A DNA stretch of 64,000 nt from Candidatus Sulfopaludibacter sp. SbA3 (GCA_945913285.1 CAMEDD010000006.1:23834-87833); one strand, 5' to 3'; shown: positions 27,269 to 36,100, counted from the first letter of the stretch. Translations and numbers: made by a program. The notes: generated by a model from the sequence alone, not told the origin.

Positions 27269-27982
27269 TCAGGCTGTCACTCCGGCCAGTTCTTCAGCCC
27301 GCCGCGTGGCGGCCTCAAGGCCGGCCTGCAAGGCGAGACGCAGGTCTTCCGGATCAGCTTCGCGCGGGCAGGGGATCGGCGGGCCGAACACGATGGCGCC
27401 GCGCCCGAACGGCGGCGGCAGGATGAACCGGTCCCAGGAATTGAGCCGCGGCGCCGGCTTCAGCGCCAGCCCGTAGGGCACAATGGCCGCGCCCGCGCGC
27501 TGGCAGATCGAGATGGCGCCGGCACTGGCGATGCGGCGGGGGCCGCGGGGTCCGTCCACGGTCATGCAGACCATTCCGCCCTCTTTCAGGCGCCGGCTCG
27601 CGTCCGCAATGGCGCGCAGGCCGCCCTTGTCTTTGTTCGCCTTCTTCTTGTTGGCGCTCGATCCGAGGATCGAGTCGAGGTCGAGGTGGCGCACGGCGCT
27701 GACCATCGCCTGTCCATCGGGCGACAGAGAGCTCATCATCGCGACCCGTTTGTGGCGCTCGGGCCACTGGCGGATCGACCGCAGCCAGCCGCTGGGCATA
27801 ATCAGGATCCCCTCATGCCAGCAGGCGAGTATCAGCCCGGTTTTGGCGCCCGCGAGCTCTCGGCGCGGACCCTCATCGCCTTCGATCCTCCAGCGCGTGG
27901 TCCAGGCGATCAGGGACATCCAGCCCCATATGATGTAGCCGACGATGGCGATGACAAAGGGGGAGCGGAACAGCGATTTCAT
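27269..27982 (-). CDS. DUF374 lysophospholipid acyltransferase-like protein
   Basis: Protein of 237 aa from ATG 27982; a GTG at 28018 would add 12 basic residues. One membrane helix (VIAIVGYIIWGWMSLIAW) is followed by ILACWHEGILIMP (the WHxx motif of DUF374), MMSSLSPDGQAM, and VDGPRGPRRIASAG. These fit the DUF374 group related to PlsC-type acyltransferases. It is the first gene of the LPS operon, implying an envelope lipid role. Confidence 0.85.
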   Translation of the reverse strand: MKSLFRSPFVIAIVGYIIWGWMSLIAWTTRWRIEGDEGPRRELAGAKTGLILACWHEGILIMPSGWLRSIRQWPERHKRVAMMSSLSPDGQAMVSAVRHLDLDSILGSSANKKKANKDKGGLRAIADASRRLKEGGMVCMTVDGPRGPRRIASAGAISICQRAGAAIVPYGLALKPAPRLNSWDRFILPPPFGRGAIVFGPPIPCPREADPEDLRLALQAGLEAATRRAEELAGVTA

Positions 27983-28079
27983 TGGGTGGCTTATACGTCG
28001 CTTCGGCCGTTTCGCCACCGCATCCGGCAGTATGGGGCGTGCACTTGCATGAGTTTTCCGGGGTTTGGTTGGCGCGGGA

Positions 28080-28154
28080 TGGTGGGCGATGCAGGGTTCG
28101 AACCTGCGACCCCTGCCGTGTGAAGGCAGTGCTCTACCACTGAGCTAATCGCCC
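28080..28154 (-). tRNA. tRNA-Val (CAC)
   Basis: The minus strand folds as a complete tRNA. The acceptor stem is GGGCGAT/ATCGCCC, with a D-arm GCTC...GAGC, an anticodon stem CTGCC/GGCAG around the loop TTCACAC giving anticodon CAC, and a T-arm GCAGG TTCGAAC CCTGC. The discriminator A is at 28083 and the 3' CCA (28082-28080) is encoded. It reads GUG valine codons. Confidence 0.95.
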
Positions 28155-28649
28155 GCCGGGAGGGAGCGGCGTAGTCGGCAAGGCTGGACAGGTCAAGCGT
28201 GTTTGTAAGGCGTCTGAAAACCCTCGATTCGGCCCAGCTGGCCGTCTCGGGGTGAGCGGTTTGCCCGGATCCGTAAACATAGCTCTGTGGTCGACGTATG
28301 CATTTTTGCTTTTCGCTTCGTGGCATGTCGCGTAATCGCGTGACGCCAGGTGAGTTTGGGTGGATGCGGCCCGGGACGGGAATGAATTCGCTTCGTATTG
28401 TTGCCGTGCAAGTTTTGGCAGTTGGCACTGATTTTGAATTGGAACTTGAATGTCTGTTCAGGGTGAACGTTTATTCATCGCGCAAACTAACGAAACCGTT
28501 ACCCCGATTTGCTCTTGAGAAAAGTTGCAAACATAGTCATCTAATCGGCATACGAGACGGCCCGATCAAGGTCCGCAGTATGAACCTAAAGAAGGACAGG
28601 CACGGCGGCCCCCGCCGCTAAAACAATAAACTAGCCTGGAGAGAGCAAA
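28155..28649. other. Long AT-richer intergenic region
   Basis: These 495 bases separate the tRNA from a small conserved gene. Base composition between about 28400 and 28620 is visibly less GC-rich than the surroundings. A 107-codon open frame (28298-28621) has irregular codon use and I do not call it a gene. Its last 13 codons (from ATG 28580, MNLKKDRHGGPRR then stop) could be a small leader peptide. A TTGAGA at 28515 with a weak -10-like CATCTA 17 bases later is a possible promoter. Nothing firm can be assigned. Confidence 0.4.
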
Positions 28650-28892
28650 GTGAAAGACTGGTGTGACGAAGACGGCGCTCGGCGCCTTCGCGAAAAGATT
28701 AACGCTTACTGGGCCGAGCGTGGCTACGAAGTCGATGTTGACCTCGTGGACGCCGGGTTCGTTCCGGCAATGCGGAGCGCACGAACTGATGTGCGGTCCA
28801 ATATGGTCAATGGCATGCCCCGTCGGCGCGCCCTTGGCGAGGGCGGTTCGTCCCGTCCGACCTATCGTCCGCGCGGCGAAGCATCGGCCTGA
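28650..28892 (+). CDS. Small conserved hypothetical protein
   Basis: Protein of 80 aa from GTG 28650 with a GGAGAG ribosome site upstream. The sequence begins with an acidic helix (WCDEDGARRLREKINAYWAERGY), then VDVDLVDAGFVPAMRSARTDVRSNMVNGMPRR and a Ser/Arg/Gly-rich disordered tail. I believe similar small proteins occur across Caulobacterales and Hyphomonadaceae, but no function is known to me. Its 3' end overlaps the convergent gph gene by 31 bases. Confidence 0.65.
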   Translation: MKDWCDEDGARRLREKINAYWAERGYEVDVDLVDAGFVPAMRSARTDVRSNMVNGMPRRRALGEGGSSRPTYRPRGEASA

Positions 28893-29581
28893 TCTTTCAG
28901 GCCTGACAAAGCTGGAATCAGCTGGGAATAGTGGTGGATGGTGACATCCGCGGCGATCGCCTCAGCGGTCTCGGCCTCGTAACCGAAGGTCACGAACACG
29001 AAGGGCAGTCCGGCATTCCGGGCTGCCCTTTCGTCTGTCCGGCTGTCGCCGACGAAGAGGGCGCGTCCTGGAACGCCGCCCGCTTCGGCCAGCGTTTCGA
29101 AGACGTGGTCGGCGTGCGGTTTGCGATTCGTTGCCCGGTCGGCGCCGAAAACCACATCGAAATGACCCATCAGGCCGAGCTCGCCGATCAGGCGTTCGCT
29201 GAGATCCTGGCGCTTGTTGGTGCACACGGCGAGGCGCGCGCCGCCCTGGCGCAGGGTTTCCAGCGCTTCGACCGCGCCGTCGAAAGGCCTTGAGTTCAAA
29301 GCGATGTTTTCAACGTAGTAAGCGATGAAGCGCTCGAAGGCTGCGTCCATCTCCTTCGGCGATAGGGCGGCGCCCTGCGTCTTCAGGCCGGTCTCGATCA
29401 TCGCGCGTGCGCCATGGCCGATCATTTCGGCCACTGCGCCGAGATGGACCGGCGCGAGGTCCATCCGGGTCAGCACATGGTTCAAGGCGCCGAGCAGGTC
29501 CGGGGCGGTATCGACCAGCGTGCCGTCGAGGTCGAACAGGATCGTCCAACCATCAAAGCCTTGAGTTTGCCCGTCATTCAT
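28862..29581 (-). CDS. gph: Phosphoglycolate phosphatase-type HAD hydrolase
   Basis: Protein of 239 aa from ATG 29581. HAD motif I is FDLDGTLVDTAPDLL, motif II CTNK (ACTNKRQ), motif III the conserved Lys in NRKPHADH, and motif IV VGDSRTDERAARNAG. The DTAPDL opening and NKP-like motif are typical of Gph, which dephosphorylates 2-phosphoglycolate from DNA repair or photorespiration. It is divergent from glmU over about 75 bases. Confidence 0.88.
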   Translation of the reverse strand: MNDGQTQGFDGWTILFDLDGTLVDTAPDLLGALNHVLTRMDLAPVHLGAVAEMIGHGARAMIETGLKTQGAALSPKEMDAAFERFIAYYVENIALNSRPFDGAVEALETLRQGGARLAVCTNKRQDLSERLIGELGLMGHFDVVFGADRATNRKPHADHVFETLAEAGGVPGRALFVGDSRTDERAARNAGLPFVFVTFGYEAETAEAIAADVTIHHYSQLIPALSGLKDQADASPRGR

Positions 29582-29655
29582 GCCGCGTTCGCCCTCGCCA
29601 AGCCGCAGGGTTTCGTCTAGGCGATGGGGCATCGGAAAGCGAGAGGAACCTGCCT

Positions 29656-31029
29656 TTGACCGAAGCCAAAAAGCAGCGCGCAGCGGTGATTCTGGCGGCC
29701 GGGAAGGGCACGCGGATGAAGTCTGCGCTGCCGAAAGTGATGCATGCCGTAGGCGGCCGACCTATGATGGACTGGTCGCTGGCGCTGGCGCGGCAGGTGG
29801 GCTGCGCGCGCATCTTGGCGGTGGTGCACCCGTCGCAGGACGTGCTGATCGCGCATCTGAAGGCGCACCATCCGGACGTGGGAATCGCGTTCCAGGACCC
29901 GCCGCAGGGCACCGGGCATGCCGTTCGCTGCGCGCAAGATGCGCTTCAAGGCTTCGAAGGTCAGTTGGCGGTGCTCTACGGGGACAGCCCGCTGGTGCCG
30001 GCGAAAGTGATCGAAGACCTGTTCTCAGGGGTTGCGGGCGGTGCGGCGCTGGGCGTTCTCGGGTTTGAGGCGGCAGACCCGGGGCTTTATGGGCGGCTAA
30101 TCACCAATCCTGACGGTGATCTGGAGGCGATTGTCGAGGCGCGGGAGGCTTCGCCGGAGCAGCTCGAGGTCCGGATTTGCAATTCAGGGGTTATGGCAGG
30201 TCGCGCCGAGGATATGTTCCGGCTTTTGCAAAAAATTACAAATTCGAATGCAAAGGGCGAATATTACCTCACCGATCTGGTTGGTCTGGTGCGCGCTGAA
30301 GGCGGGCGCTGCGCTCTGGTCACCGCCCTGGAGGATGACCTCATTGGCTGCGACTCGAAGGGTGATCTTGCCGAAGCAGAAGGCATTTTTCAGGCAGCCC
30401 GCCGTAAAGGGCTGATGGAGGCCGGGGTGACACTGGTTGCGCCCGAGACAGTTTTCGTCTCACACGACACCCAGATTGCTGCCGATGTGGTGGTCGAGCC
30501 GAACGTGGTGTTCGGCCCGGGGGTGACCGTCGCCGCCGGCGCGCGGATCCGGGCGTTCAGCCATCTGGAAGGCGCGGTGGTCGGCGAGGGCTGCGAAATC
30601 GGGCCGTTCGCGCGGCTGCGGCCGGGCACAGTGCTTGCCCGTGAGGTGCGGATCGGGAATTTTGTCGAGACCAAGAACACCGAGATGGGCGAGGGCGCGA
30701 AGGCGAACCACCTGGCCTATCTGGGCGATGGCCGGATCGGGGCGGGCGCCAATATCGGCGCGGGTACGATCTTCTGCAATTATGACGGCTTCCTGAAGCA
30801 CGAGACGCACGTAGGCGAGGGCGCGTTTGTCGGCTCGAACTCAGCGCTGGTAGCGCCGGTGTCTATCGGCGACGGAGCTTATGTCGGCTCCGGCAGCGTG
30901 ATCACCAAGGATGTGCCGGATGATGCGCTCGCGGTGGCGCGCGCGCACCAGATGACGCGTGAAGGCTGGGCGAAGACGTTTCGCACAAAAAAGGCGGCCG
31001 AGAAGGCCAACAAGGGCAAAAAGGGCTGA
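29656..31029 (+). CDS. glmU: Bifunctional UDP-GlcNAc pyrophosphorylase / GlcN-1-P acetyltransferase
   Basis: Protein of 457 aa if started at TTG 29656 (AGAGGA about 10 bases upstream), close to the usual 456 aa. No in-frame ATG exists near this point. The N-terminal domain has LAAGKGTRMKSALPKVMH; the uridylyltransferase part continues through QGTGHAVRCA and YGDSPLV. The C-terminal left-handed beta helix contains RLRPGTVLAREVRIGNFVETKN and the acetyltransferase catalytic region NHLAYLGDGRIG with NYDG. It makes UDP-GlcNAc for peptidoglycan and LPS. Confidence 0.95.
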   Translation: MTEAKKQRAAVILAAGKGTRMKSALPKVMHAVGGRPMMDWSLALARQVGCARILAVVHPSQDVLIAHLKAHHPDVGIAFQDPPQGTGHAVRCAQDALQGFEGQLAVLYGDSPLVPAKVIEDLFSGVAGGAALGVLGFEAADPGLYGRLITNPDGDLEAIVEAREASPEQLEVRICNSGVMAGRAEDMFRLLQKITNSNAKGEYYLTDLVGLVRAEGGRCALVTALEDDLIGCDSKGDLAEAEGIFQAARRKGLMEAGVTLVAPETVFVSHDTQIAADVVVEPNVVFGPGVTVAAGARIRAFSHLEGAVVGEGCEIGPFARLRPGTVLAREVRIGNFVETKNTEMGEGAKANHLAYLGDGRIGAGANIGAGTIFCNYDGFLKHETHVGEGAFVGSNSALVAPVSIGDGAYVGSGSVITKDVPDDALAVARAHQMTREGWAKTFRTKKAAEKANKGKKG

Positions 31030-31039
31030 GACCTCGCAT

Positions 31040-31741
31040 ATGGCCTATGAAATCGAGAAGCAGAATGCGGCGGCCGCCGCGATGGAATACGTCGAAGAGG
31101 GCATGACGATCGGGCTCGGCACGGGCTCGACGGCGAAGTATTTCGTCGAGCTACTGGCCGACGAGATTGCCGACGGCCTGCTGGTGCGCTGCATCGAGAC
31201 GAGCGTGCAGACGCGGGATCTCGCGCGCAGCCTCGGTGTGCCGCTGATCCCGTTCGAACAGGTGGACCGCATCCATCTCACCGTCGATGGAGCGGACGAG
31301 GCGGGCCCCGGCGGCGTGCTGATCAAGGGCGGCGGCGCGGCGCTGCTTCGCGAGAAGATCATCGCGAACGCCTCCGATCACATGGTTGTGATTGCCGATC
31401 CCACCAAGGATGTGCAGGCGCTGGGCGCATTTCCGCTGCCCGTGGAGGTGACCCCGTTCGGCTACACGATCACGGCGAAGAAGGTGCATGACGCGCTGGT
31501 GGCAGCCGGGATCGAGCGGCCGCGCGTGGAGCTGCGCAAGGCGCCGAAGAGTCTCGACCTGCTAGTGACCGATGGCGGCAACTACATTCTCGATTGCCAT
31601 TGCGGCCTCATCCCGGACCCGCCGAAAGCGGCGGCCTTCCTGTCGGATGTGCCGGGCGTGGTGGAACATGGCCTGTTCATCGGCATTGCGCGCACCGTGA
31701 TTTTCGGAACCGAAACCGGAGCCCGCATCATTGAATACTGA
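31040..31741 (+). CDS. rpiA: Ribose-5-phosphate isomerase A
   Basis: Protein of 233 aa. Diagnostic motifs are GLGTGSTAKYFVELL, HLTVDGADEAGPGG, LIKGGGAALLREKI and the C-terminal PGVVEHGLFIGIA. It interconverts ribose 5-phosphate and ribulose 5-phosphate in the pentose phosphate pathway. It starts 10 bases after glmU and 48 bases before gor, so the three may be co-transcribed. Confidence 0.95.
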   Translation: MAYEIEKQNAAAAAMEYVEEGMTIGLGTGSTAKYFVELLADEIADGLLVRCIETSVQTRDLARSLGVPLIPFEQVDRIHLTVDGADEAGPGGVLIKGGGAALLREKIIANASDHMVVIADPTKDVQALGAFPLPVEVTPFGYTITAKKVHDALVAAGIERPRVELRKAPKSLDLLVTDGGNYILDCHCGLIPDPPKAAAFLSDVPGVVEHGLFIGIARTVIFGTETGARIIEY

Positions 31742-31789
31742 GGCCGCGTGCCTCATTTCAGCATTCGCAACATACGAAAGACTGCTCCC

Positions 31790-33175
31790 ATGACCGAGCC
31801 CGCTTACGATTTTGACCTGTTCGTGATCGGGGGCGGCTCAGGCGGCGTGCGGGCGGCGCGGATCGCTTCGATGGCGGGCGCGAAGGTGGCCGTGGCCGAA
31901 GAATACCGGATGGGCGGCACGTGCGTGATCCGCGGCTGCATACCGAAGAAGTTCATGGTCTATGCCAGCACCTATGGCAAGAGCATCGAGAAGTCTGCCG
32001 GGTACGGATGGTCCGTCGGCGAGGTCTCCTATGACCATGCGAAGTTCATGGCGGGCATGAATGCCGAGGTTGACCGGCTGTCGGCGATCTATGACCGCAA
32101 TCTCAAATCGGCCGGCGCCGAGATCTTCAATGACCGAGCCGAACTGGTGGGCGCGCATACGCTTCGGCTTGTCAAAAGCGGAAAGACGGTCACCGCGGCC
32201 AAGATCCTGATCGCGACCGGCGGGCGGCCCTGGCAGCCGTCGGCCCAGGAGCTTCCGGGCGTCGAGCACACGATCACTTCGAACGAGGTGTTTCACATGG
32301 AGACGCTGCCGAAGCGAATGCTGATTGTGGGCGGCGGATATATCGCGGTGGAGTTTGCGCACGTCTTTGCCGGGCTCGGCGTGGAGGTCACGCTCGTTTA
32401 CCGCGGCGACACTGTGCTGCGCGGATTTGACGAGGATGTGCGTGTGGCTGTGCACGAAGGTCTGAAAGAATCCGGTGTCTGCGTCATCACGGGAACCGTC
32501 CTTGAGCGGATCGAAAAGCGCGAAGATGGCCTGTGTGCAAACATGACGAACGGACATGCGGTGATCGCCGACGTCGTGCTGATGGCGGTCGGACGCGAGG
32601 CCAACACGGCTGGGCTGGGCCTCGAGGCGGCAGGCGTGAAGCTCGGTCAGCGCGGCGAGGTCATCGTGGATGAATGGTCGCGCACGAGTGCGGCGAATAT
32701 CTGGGCGGTGGGCGATGTGACCGACCGGGTGAACCTTACGCCAGTGGCCATCCGCGAGGGCCATGCGTTTGCCGATACCGAGTTTGGCGGCAAGCCCTGG
32801 TGTTTCGACCATGCGGATATTCCGACGGCGGTTTTCACGCAGCCGGAAGTCGGCACCGTCGGGATTTCTGAATCCGAAGCACGCAAGGCGCACGGCGCCA
32901 TCGACATCTACAAGACCAAGTTCCGCCCGATGAAGAACATGCTGAACGGCGACCAGACGCGCACCTTCATGAAGCTGGTCGTGCGCCAGTCCGACAGCCG
33001 TGTGCTGGGTGTTCACATCGTGGGCGAGGACGCCGCCGAGATGATCCAGATGGCGGGCATTGCGGTGAAGATGGGCGCGACGAAGGACGATTTCGACCGC
33101 ACCTGCGCGCTGCATCCGTCCGCCGCCGAGGAGATCGTCACGATGCGGACGAAATGGGTGCCTGAGGTGGCTTGA
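31790..33175 (+). CDS. gor: Glutathione-disulfide reductase
   Basis: Protein of 461 aa from ATG 31790. FAD-binding GGGSGGVRAARIA, redox-active disulfide GGTCVIRGCIPKKFM, NADPH-binding GGGYIAVEFAHVFAGLGVEV and the C-terminal catalytic HPSAAEE (His-x...-Glu) are all present. The family signature IRGCIPKK rather than VNVGCVPKK favours glutathione reductase over dihydrolipoamide or mercuric reductases. It keeps glutathione reduced. A GTG at 31748 would extend the N-terminus, but the ATG fits family length. Confidence 0.93.
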   Translation: MTEPAYDFDLFVIGGGSGGVRAARIASMAGAKVAVAEEYRMGGTCVIRGCIPKKFMVYASTYGKSIEKSAGYGWSVGEVSYDHAKFMAGMNAEVDRLSAIYDRNLKSAGAEIFNDRAELVGAHTLRLVKSGKTVTAAKILIATGGRPWQPSAQELPGVEHTITSNEVFHMETLPKRMLIVGGGYIAVEFAHVFAGLGVEVTLVYRGDTVLRGFDEDVRVAVHEGLKESGVCVITGTVLERIEKREDGLCANMTNGHAVIADVVLMAVGREANTAGLGLEAAGVKLGQRGEVIVDEWSRTSAANIWAVGDVTDRVNLTPVAIREGHAFADTEFGGKPWCFDHADIPTAVFTQPEVGTVGISESEARKAHGAIDIYKTKFRPMKNMLNGDQTRTFMKLVVRQSDSRVLGVHIVGEDAAEMIQMAGIAVKMGATKDDFDRTCALHPSAAEEIVTMRTKWVPEVA

Positions 33176-33186
33176 TCCTTTAAGGT

Positions 33187-33209
33187 CCCCCTCTCAAGGG
33201 AGAGAGGGG
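33187..33209. terminator. Hairpin at the gor / TIR-ParA convergent junction
   Basis: CCCCTCTC (33188-33195) pairs with GAGAGGGG (33202-33209) around a 6-base loop. It lies 12 bases beyond the gor stop and about 25 bases beyond the stop of the leftward TIR-ParA gene. There is no proper T-run, so termination is uncertain; it could equally be a dispersed palindromic element like that at 23765. Confidence 0.35.
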
Positions 33210-33234
33210 CTTAAAGTGAGCTTGCGCCCTCACC

Positions 33235-34518
33235 CTATCCCTTCAGTTCGAGTGCAACTTGCTTGAGGCTGTCGCGGATCGCCCTCAGGCCGCCGCCGCG
33301 GCCGGCATGGGCGAGGAGTTGGCGCCAGGGCGGCTGGCCTTCGTCCGGGGCCTTCACGGCGAAGTGGGCCGAGCGCGGCAGGGCGGCGGTCATCAGGGCT
33401 TGCGATAACGGGAATCCGGCGATCGCGTCATAGACGCCGTTGCGCGCGTCGCCTTCAAAGGTCGATTGTTCGTTGCGGTTCACGGCGTTGAACAGGACCG
33501 AAAGGGCAGGGCGCTTGCCGGCCTCGACCTGGTCCCGGATCACGAGATTCAGGAGACGTACGCCGCGCAACGAGTAGATGTCGGCGTGCATGGGCGCGAT
33601 CACCCGGTCGGCGGCTTCGAGCGAGCAGCGGGTCAGGAAGGTGGCGTTGGGGTTCGTGTCGAAGACGATGAGGTCGTATTCGCTCCGGTAGTGATCAATG
33701 GTGCGCAGGAAGCTTTGCTTGATCGCGGAGAGCGCGTCACGGTCGTTCGCGAAGGCGTATTTCGAAATCTCGAACTGGCCGCTGATCAGGTCGAGCCGTC
33801 CCGGTGGGCCGTCCGTACCCAGAATTTCGTGCACAAAGCTGTCGCGCGGGGCCGGTGTGAAGGGCGCGGTCGTCAGCTCCAGCCAGTTCTCGGCCGGCGA
33901 GGCTGCGTCCTTTGCGTGCAGGCGCGAGGGTTCGAACAGCGAGATGACCGAGCGGTCGACCCCGGAGGAGGCATCCGCATGGTCCATGCTGAAAAAGGTT
34001 TGCGTGAGATTGTATTGCGGATCGAGATCGACAAGTAGCACGCGGCCGCCGAAGGCCTCCTGCCAGGCGCCGGAAAGCTGGCCGCTGACGGTCGTCTTGC
34101 CGACACCGCCCTTGAGATTCATCACGGCGATGACCGGGCATTTCTTCCTGTAGGTTTTCGCCACTTCCGCGACGAGCTGGTCCATGCCGTCCGGCAGGGC
34201 GGAGGACAGGCGCAGCAGCGGCTGGACTTCCTGCTTGAAGAAGCCGTTAAGGCGCGCCTTGTCGATCTGGTAGGGGATGATCCGGATGCCGTTCGCCTTG
34301 GCGGTCTCGACATCCTCGCGCACGGTCCGCGAGCGGACGGCGGCGGCTGACACAAGCACGATGACGGCGAAGGAGGCGGCAATGTCACGGTTAGCGACAT
34401 TGCGGTCCGGCTCGCCCCCGGCATACTTGTCCGCAATCGCGGCGGTGCGCAGCGCTTCATGTAGCTGCAGCAGCGCATCGAAATCGGCGCCGGAATGGCT
34501 GATATAGACATGCGGCAT
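33235..34518 (-). CDS. TIR-like domain fused to a ParA/MinD-type ATPase
   Basis: Protein of 427 aa with two domains. Residues 1-~115 look like a compact TIR domain: MPHVYISHSGADFDALLQLH (box 1 pattern), then NRDIAASFAVIVLVSAAAVRS and TVREDVETAKANGIRIIPYQI. Glu68, in VRED, aligns by eye with the catalytic Glu of TIR NADases. Residues ~127-427 form a deviant Walker ATPase: VMNLKGGVGKTTVSGQLS (signature Lys136, P-loop Lys141), LLVDLDPQYNLTQ, and Walker B VFDTNPNATFLT. No membrane segment is seen. It stands alone between convergent gor and divergent DAHP synthase, with no parB, parS array or second effector nearby. A signalling or anti-phage role is inference; standard chromosome partition is unlikely. 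Confidence 0.85.
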   Translation of the reverse strand: MPHVYISHSGADFDALLQLHEALRTAAIADKYAGGEPDRNVANRDIAASFAVIVLVSAAAVRSRTVREDVETAKANGIRIIPYQIDKARLNGFFKQEVQPLLRLSSALPDGMDQLVAEVAKTYRKKCPVIAVMNLKGGVGKTTVSGQLSGAWQEAFGGRVLLVDLDPQYNLTQTFFSMDHADASSGVDRSVISLFEPSRLHAKDAASPAENWLELTTAPFTPAPRDSFVHEILGTDGPPGRLDLISGQFEISKYAFANDRDALSAIKQSFLRTIDHYRSEYDLIVFDTNPNATFLTRCSLEAADRVIAPMHADIYSLRGVRLLNLVIRDQVEAGKRPALSVLFNAVNRNEQSTFEGDARNGVYDAIAGFPLSQALMTAALPRSAHFAVKAPDEGQPPWRQLLAHAGRGGGLRAIRDSLKQVALELKG

Positions 34519-34683
34519 GGCGCAGCGGACCCTTGCTCTGCTCCGGACTCAACCCTTGATTCCCCGGCGCCTTTTACCCGCCAGACCCCGTCCGGGGCCA
34601 GCACTGTGCTGTGAATTTATGGTGAAACTTGAGCATCTGCCTGCCATGTGATTTATGCCGCCTGCACTAGGAGCTGACGCGAA

Positions 34684-36060
34684 ATGACCTGGACCCCTTC
34701 CGACTGGCGCAAACTGCCCGCGCTGCACATCCCGCAGGACTATCCTGACCCGGGCGCGCTGGCGGCTGTCGAGAACCGTCTGCGGAGCTATCCGCCGCTG
34801 GTTTTTGCGGGCGAGGCGCGGCGCCTGAAGGCTCGGCTGGCCGATGTGGCGGCGGGCAATGCGTTCCTGCTGCAAGGCGGGGACTGCGCCGAGAGCTTCA
34901 AGGAATTCCACCCGGACAATATCCGTGACACGTTCCGCGTGATCCTGCAGATGGCGGTCGTGCTGACCTTCGCGGCGGCAAAACCCGTGGTGAAAGTCGG
35001 GCGCATCGCCGGCCAGTTCGGCAAGCCGCGCTCGGAAGATACCGAAACGCAGAACGGCGTGACGCTGTCCTCCTACAAGGGCGACAATATCAACGGCATG
35101 GAGTTCACGCCGGAAAGCCGCACGCCGGATCCGGAGCGCCTCGTTCAGGCCTACTCGCAATCGGCGGCGACGCTGAACCTGCTGCGCGCATTCAGCCAGG
35201 GCGGCTATGCGAGCCTTGCGAACGTGCAGCGCTGGATGCTCGGCTTCGTGGACCGCTCCTCGCAGGGCGAGCGTTACCAGAAACTGGCGGACCAGATTTC
35301 GGCGTCCTTGCGCTTCATGCAGGCGGTCGGCCTCAATGCCGAGACCGTGCCGCAGATGGCGCAGGTGGAGTTCTATACGAGCCACGAGGCGCTGCTGCTC
35401 GGTTATGAAGAAGCGATGACGCGCATCGATTCCACCAGCGGCGACTGGTACGACACCTCGGCGCACATGCTGTGGATCGGTCATCGCACGCGGCAGATCG
35501 ATCATGCGCATGTGAACTTTTGCAAGGGCATCAAGAACCCGATCGGCATTAAGTGCGGACCTGGTATGGGTACGGATGAATTGATCCGCCTGATCGAGAC
35601 GCTGAACCCGGCGGACGAGCCCGGCCGCATTACGCTGATCTCGCGCTTTGGCTCGGAAGGCGTGGCGAAGGGCCTGCCGCCGCTGGCGCGCGCCGTGAAG
35701 AAATCCGGCCGTACGGTCGTCTGGTCGTGCGACCCTATGCACGGCAACACGCTGAAGACGGGTACCGGTTTCAAGACGCGGCCCGTGGACCGCATCCTTT
35801 CCGAAGTGCGCCAGTTCATCGATATTCTGCCTGCGGAAGGTTGTTATCCCGGGGGCGTGCATTTCGAGATGACCGGCCAGAACGTCACCGAATGTCTCGG
35901 CGGCGCGCAGGCGATCTCGGAGGAAGACCTTTCGAGCCGCTACCACACCCACTGCGATCCCCGCCTGAACGGCGAGCAGGCGTTGGAACTGGCCTTCCTG
36001 CTGGCCGAGAAGCTGCAGGCGGTGGAAGCTGCCGGCGAAGGCGCGCGCAAGGCGGGGTAG
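34684..36060 (+). CDS. Class II 3-deoxy-7-phosphoheptulonate (DAHP) synthase
   Basis: Protein of 458 aa. Plant/Mycobacterium-type (class II) motifs are clear: [54 protein letters not shown] and the metal-site region SCDPMHGNT, with [18 protein letters not shown] near the end. It condenses erythrose 4-phosphate with PEP, opening the shikimate pathway that AroC (15841-16944) completes. It is divergent from the TIR-ParA gene over 165 bases. Confidence 0.95.
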   Translation: MTWTPSDWRKLPALHIPQDYPDPGALAAVENRLRSYPPLVFAGEARRLKARLADVAAGNAFLLQGGDCAESFKEFHPDNIRDTFRVILQMAVVLTFAAAKPVVKVGRIAGQFGKPRSEDTETQNGVTLSSYKGDNINGMEFTPESRTPDPERLVQAYSQSAATLNLLRAFSQGGYASLANVQRWMLGFVDRSSQGERYQKLADQISASLRFMQAVGLNAETVPQMAQVEFYTSHEALLLGYEEAMTRIDSTSGDWYDTSAHMLWIGHRTRQIDHAHVNFCKGIKNPIGIKCGPGMGTDELIRLIETLNPADEPGRITLISRFGSEGVAKGLPPLARAVKKSGRTVVWSCDPMHGNTLKTGTGFKTRPVDRILSEVRQFIDILPAEGCYPGGVHFEMTGQNVTECLGGAQAISEEDLSSRYHTHCDPRLNGEQALELAFLLAEKLQAVEAAGEGARKAG

Positions 36061-36100
36061 CAAACTTAAGACTGGGCTAGTGAAGCGAAACCCTCCACAG

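Noticed and set aside
28298..28621. 107-aa ORF after tRNA-Val
   Set aside because: Irregular codon positions, no ribosome site and no recognisable motif; only the last 13 codons are kept as a possible leader.
31838..33115. 425-aa minus-strand open frame
   Set aside because: Antisense to glutathione reductase; no motifs.
33235..34518. Reading the TIR-ParA gene as a plasmid or chromosome partition ATPase
   Set aside because: No ParB gene, no parS-like repeats and a TIR-like domain in place of a DNA-binding N-terminus; the neighbours are core metabolic genes.
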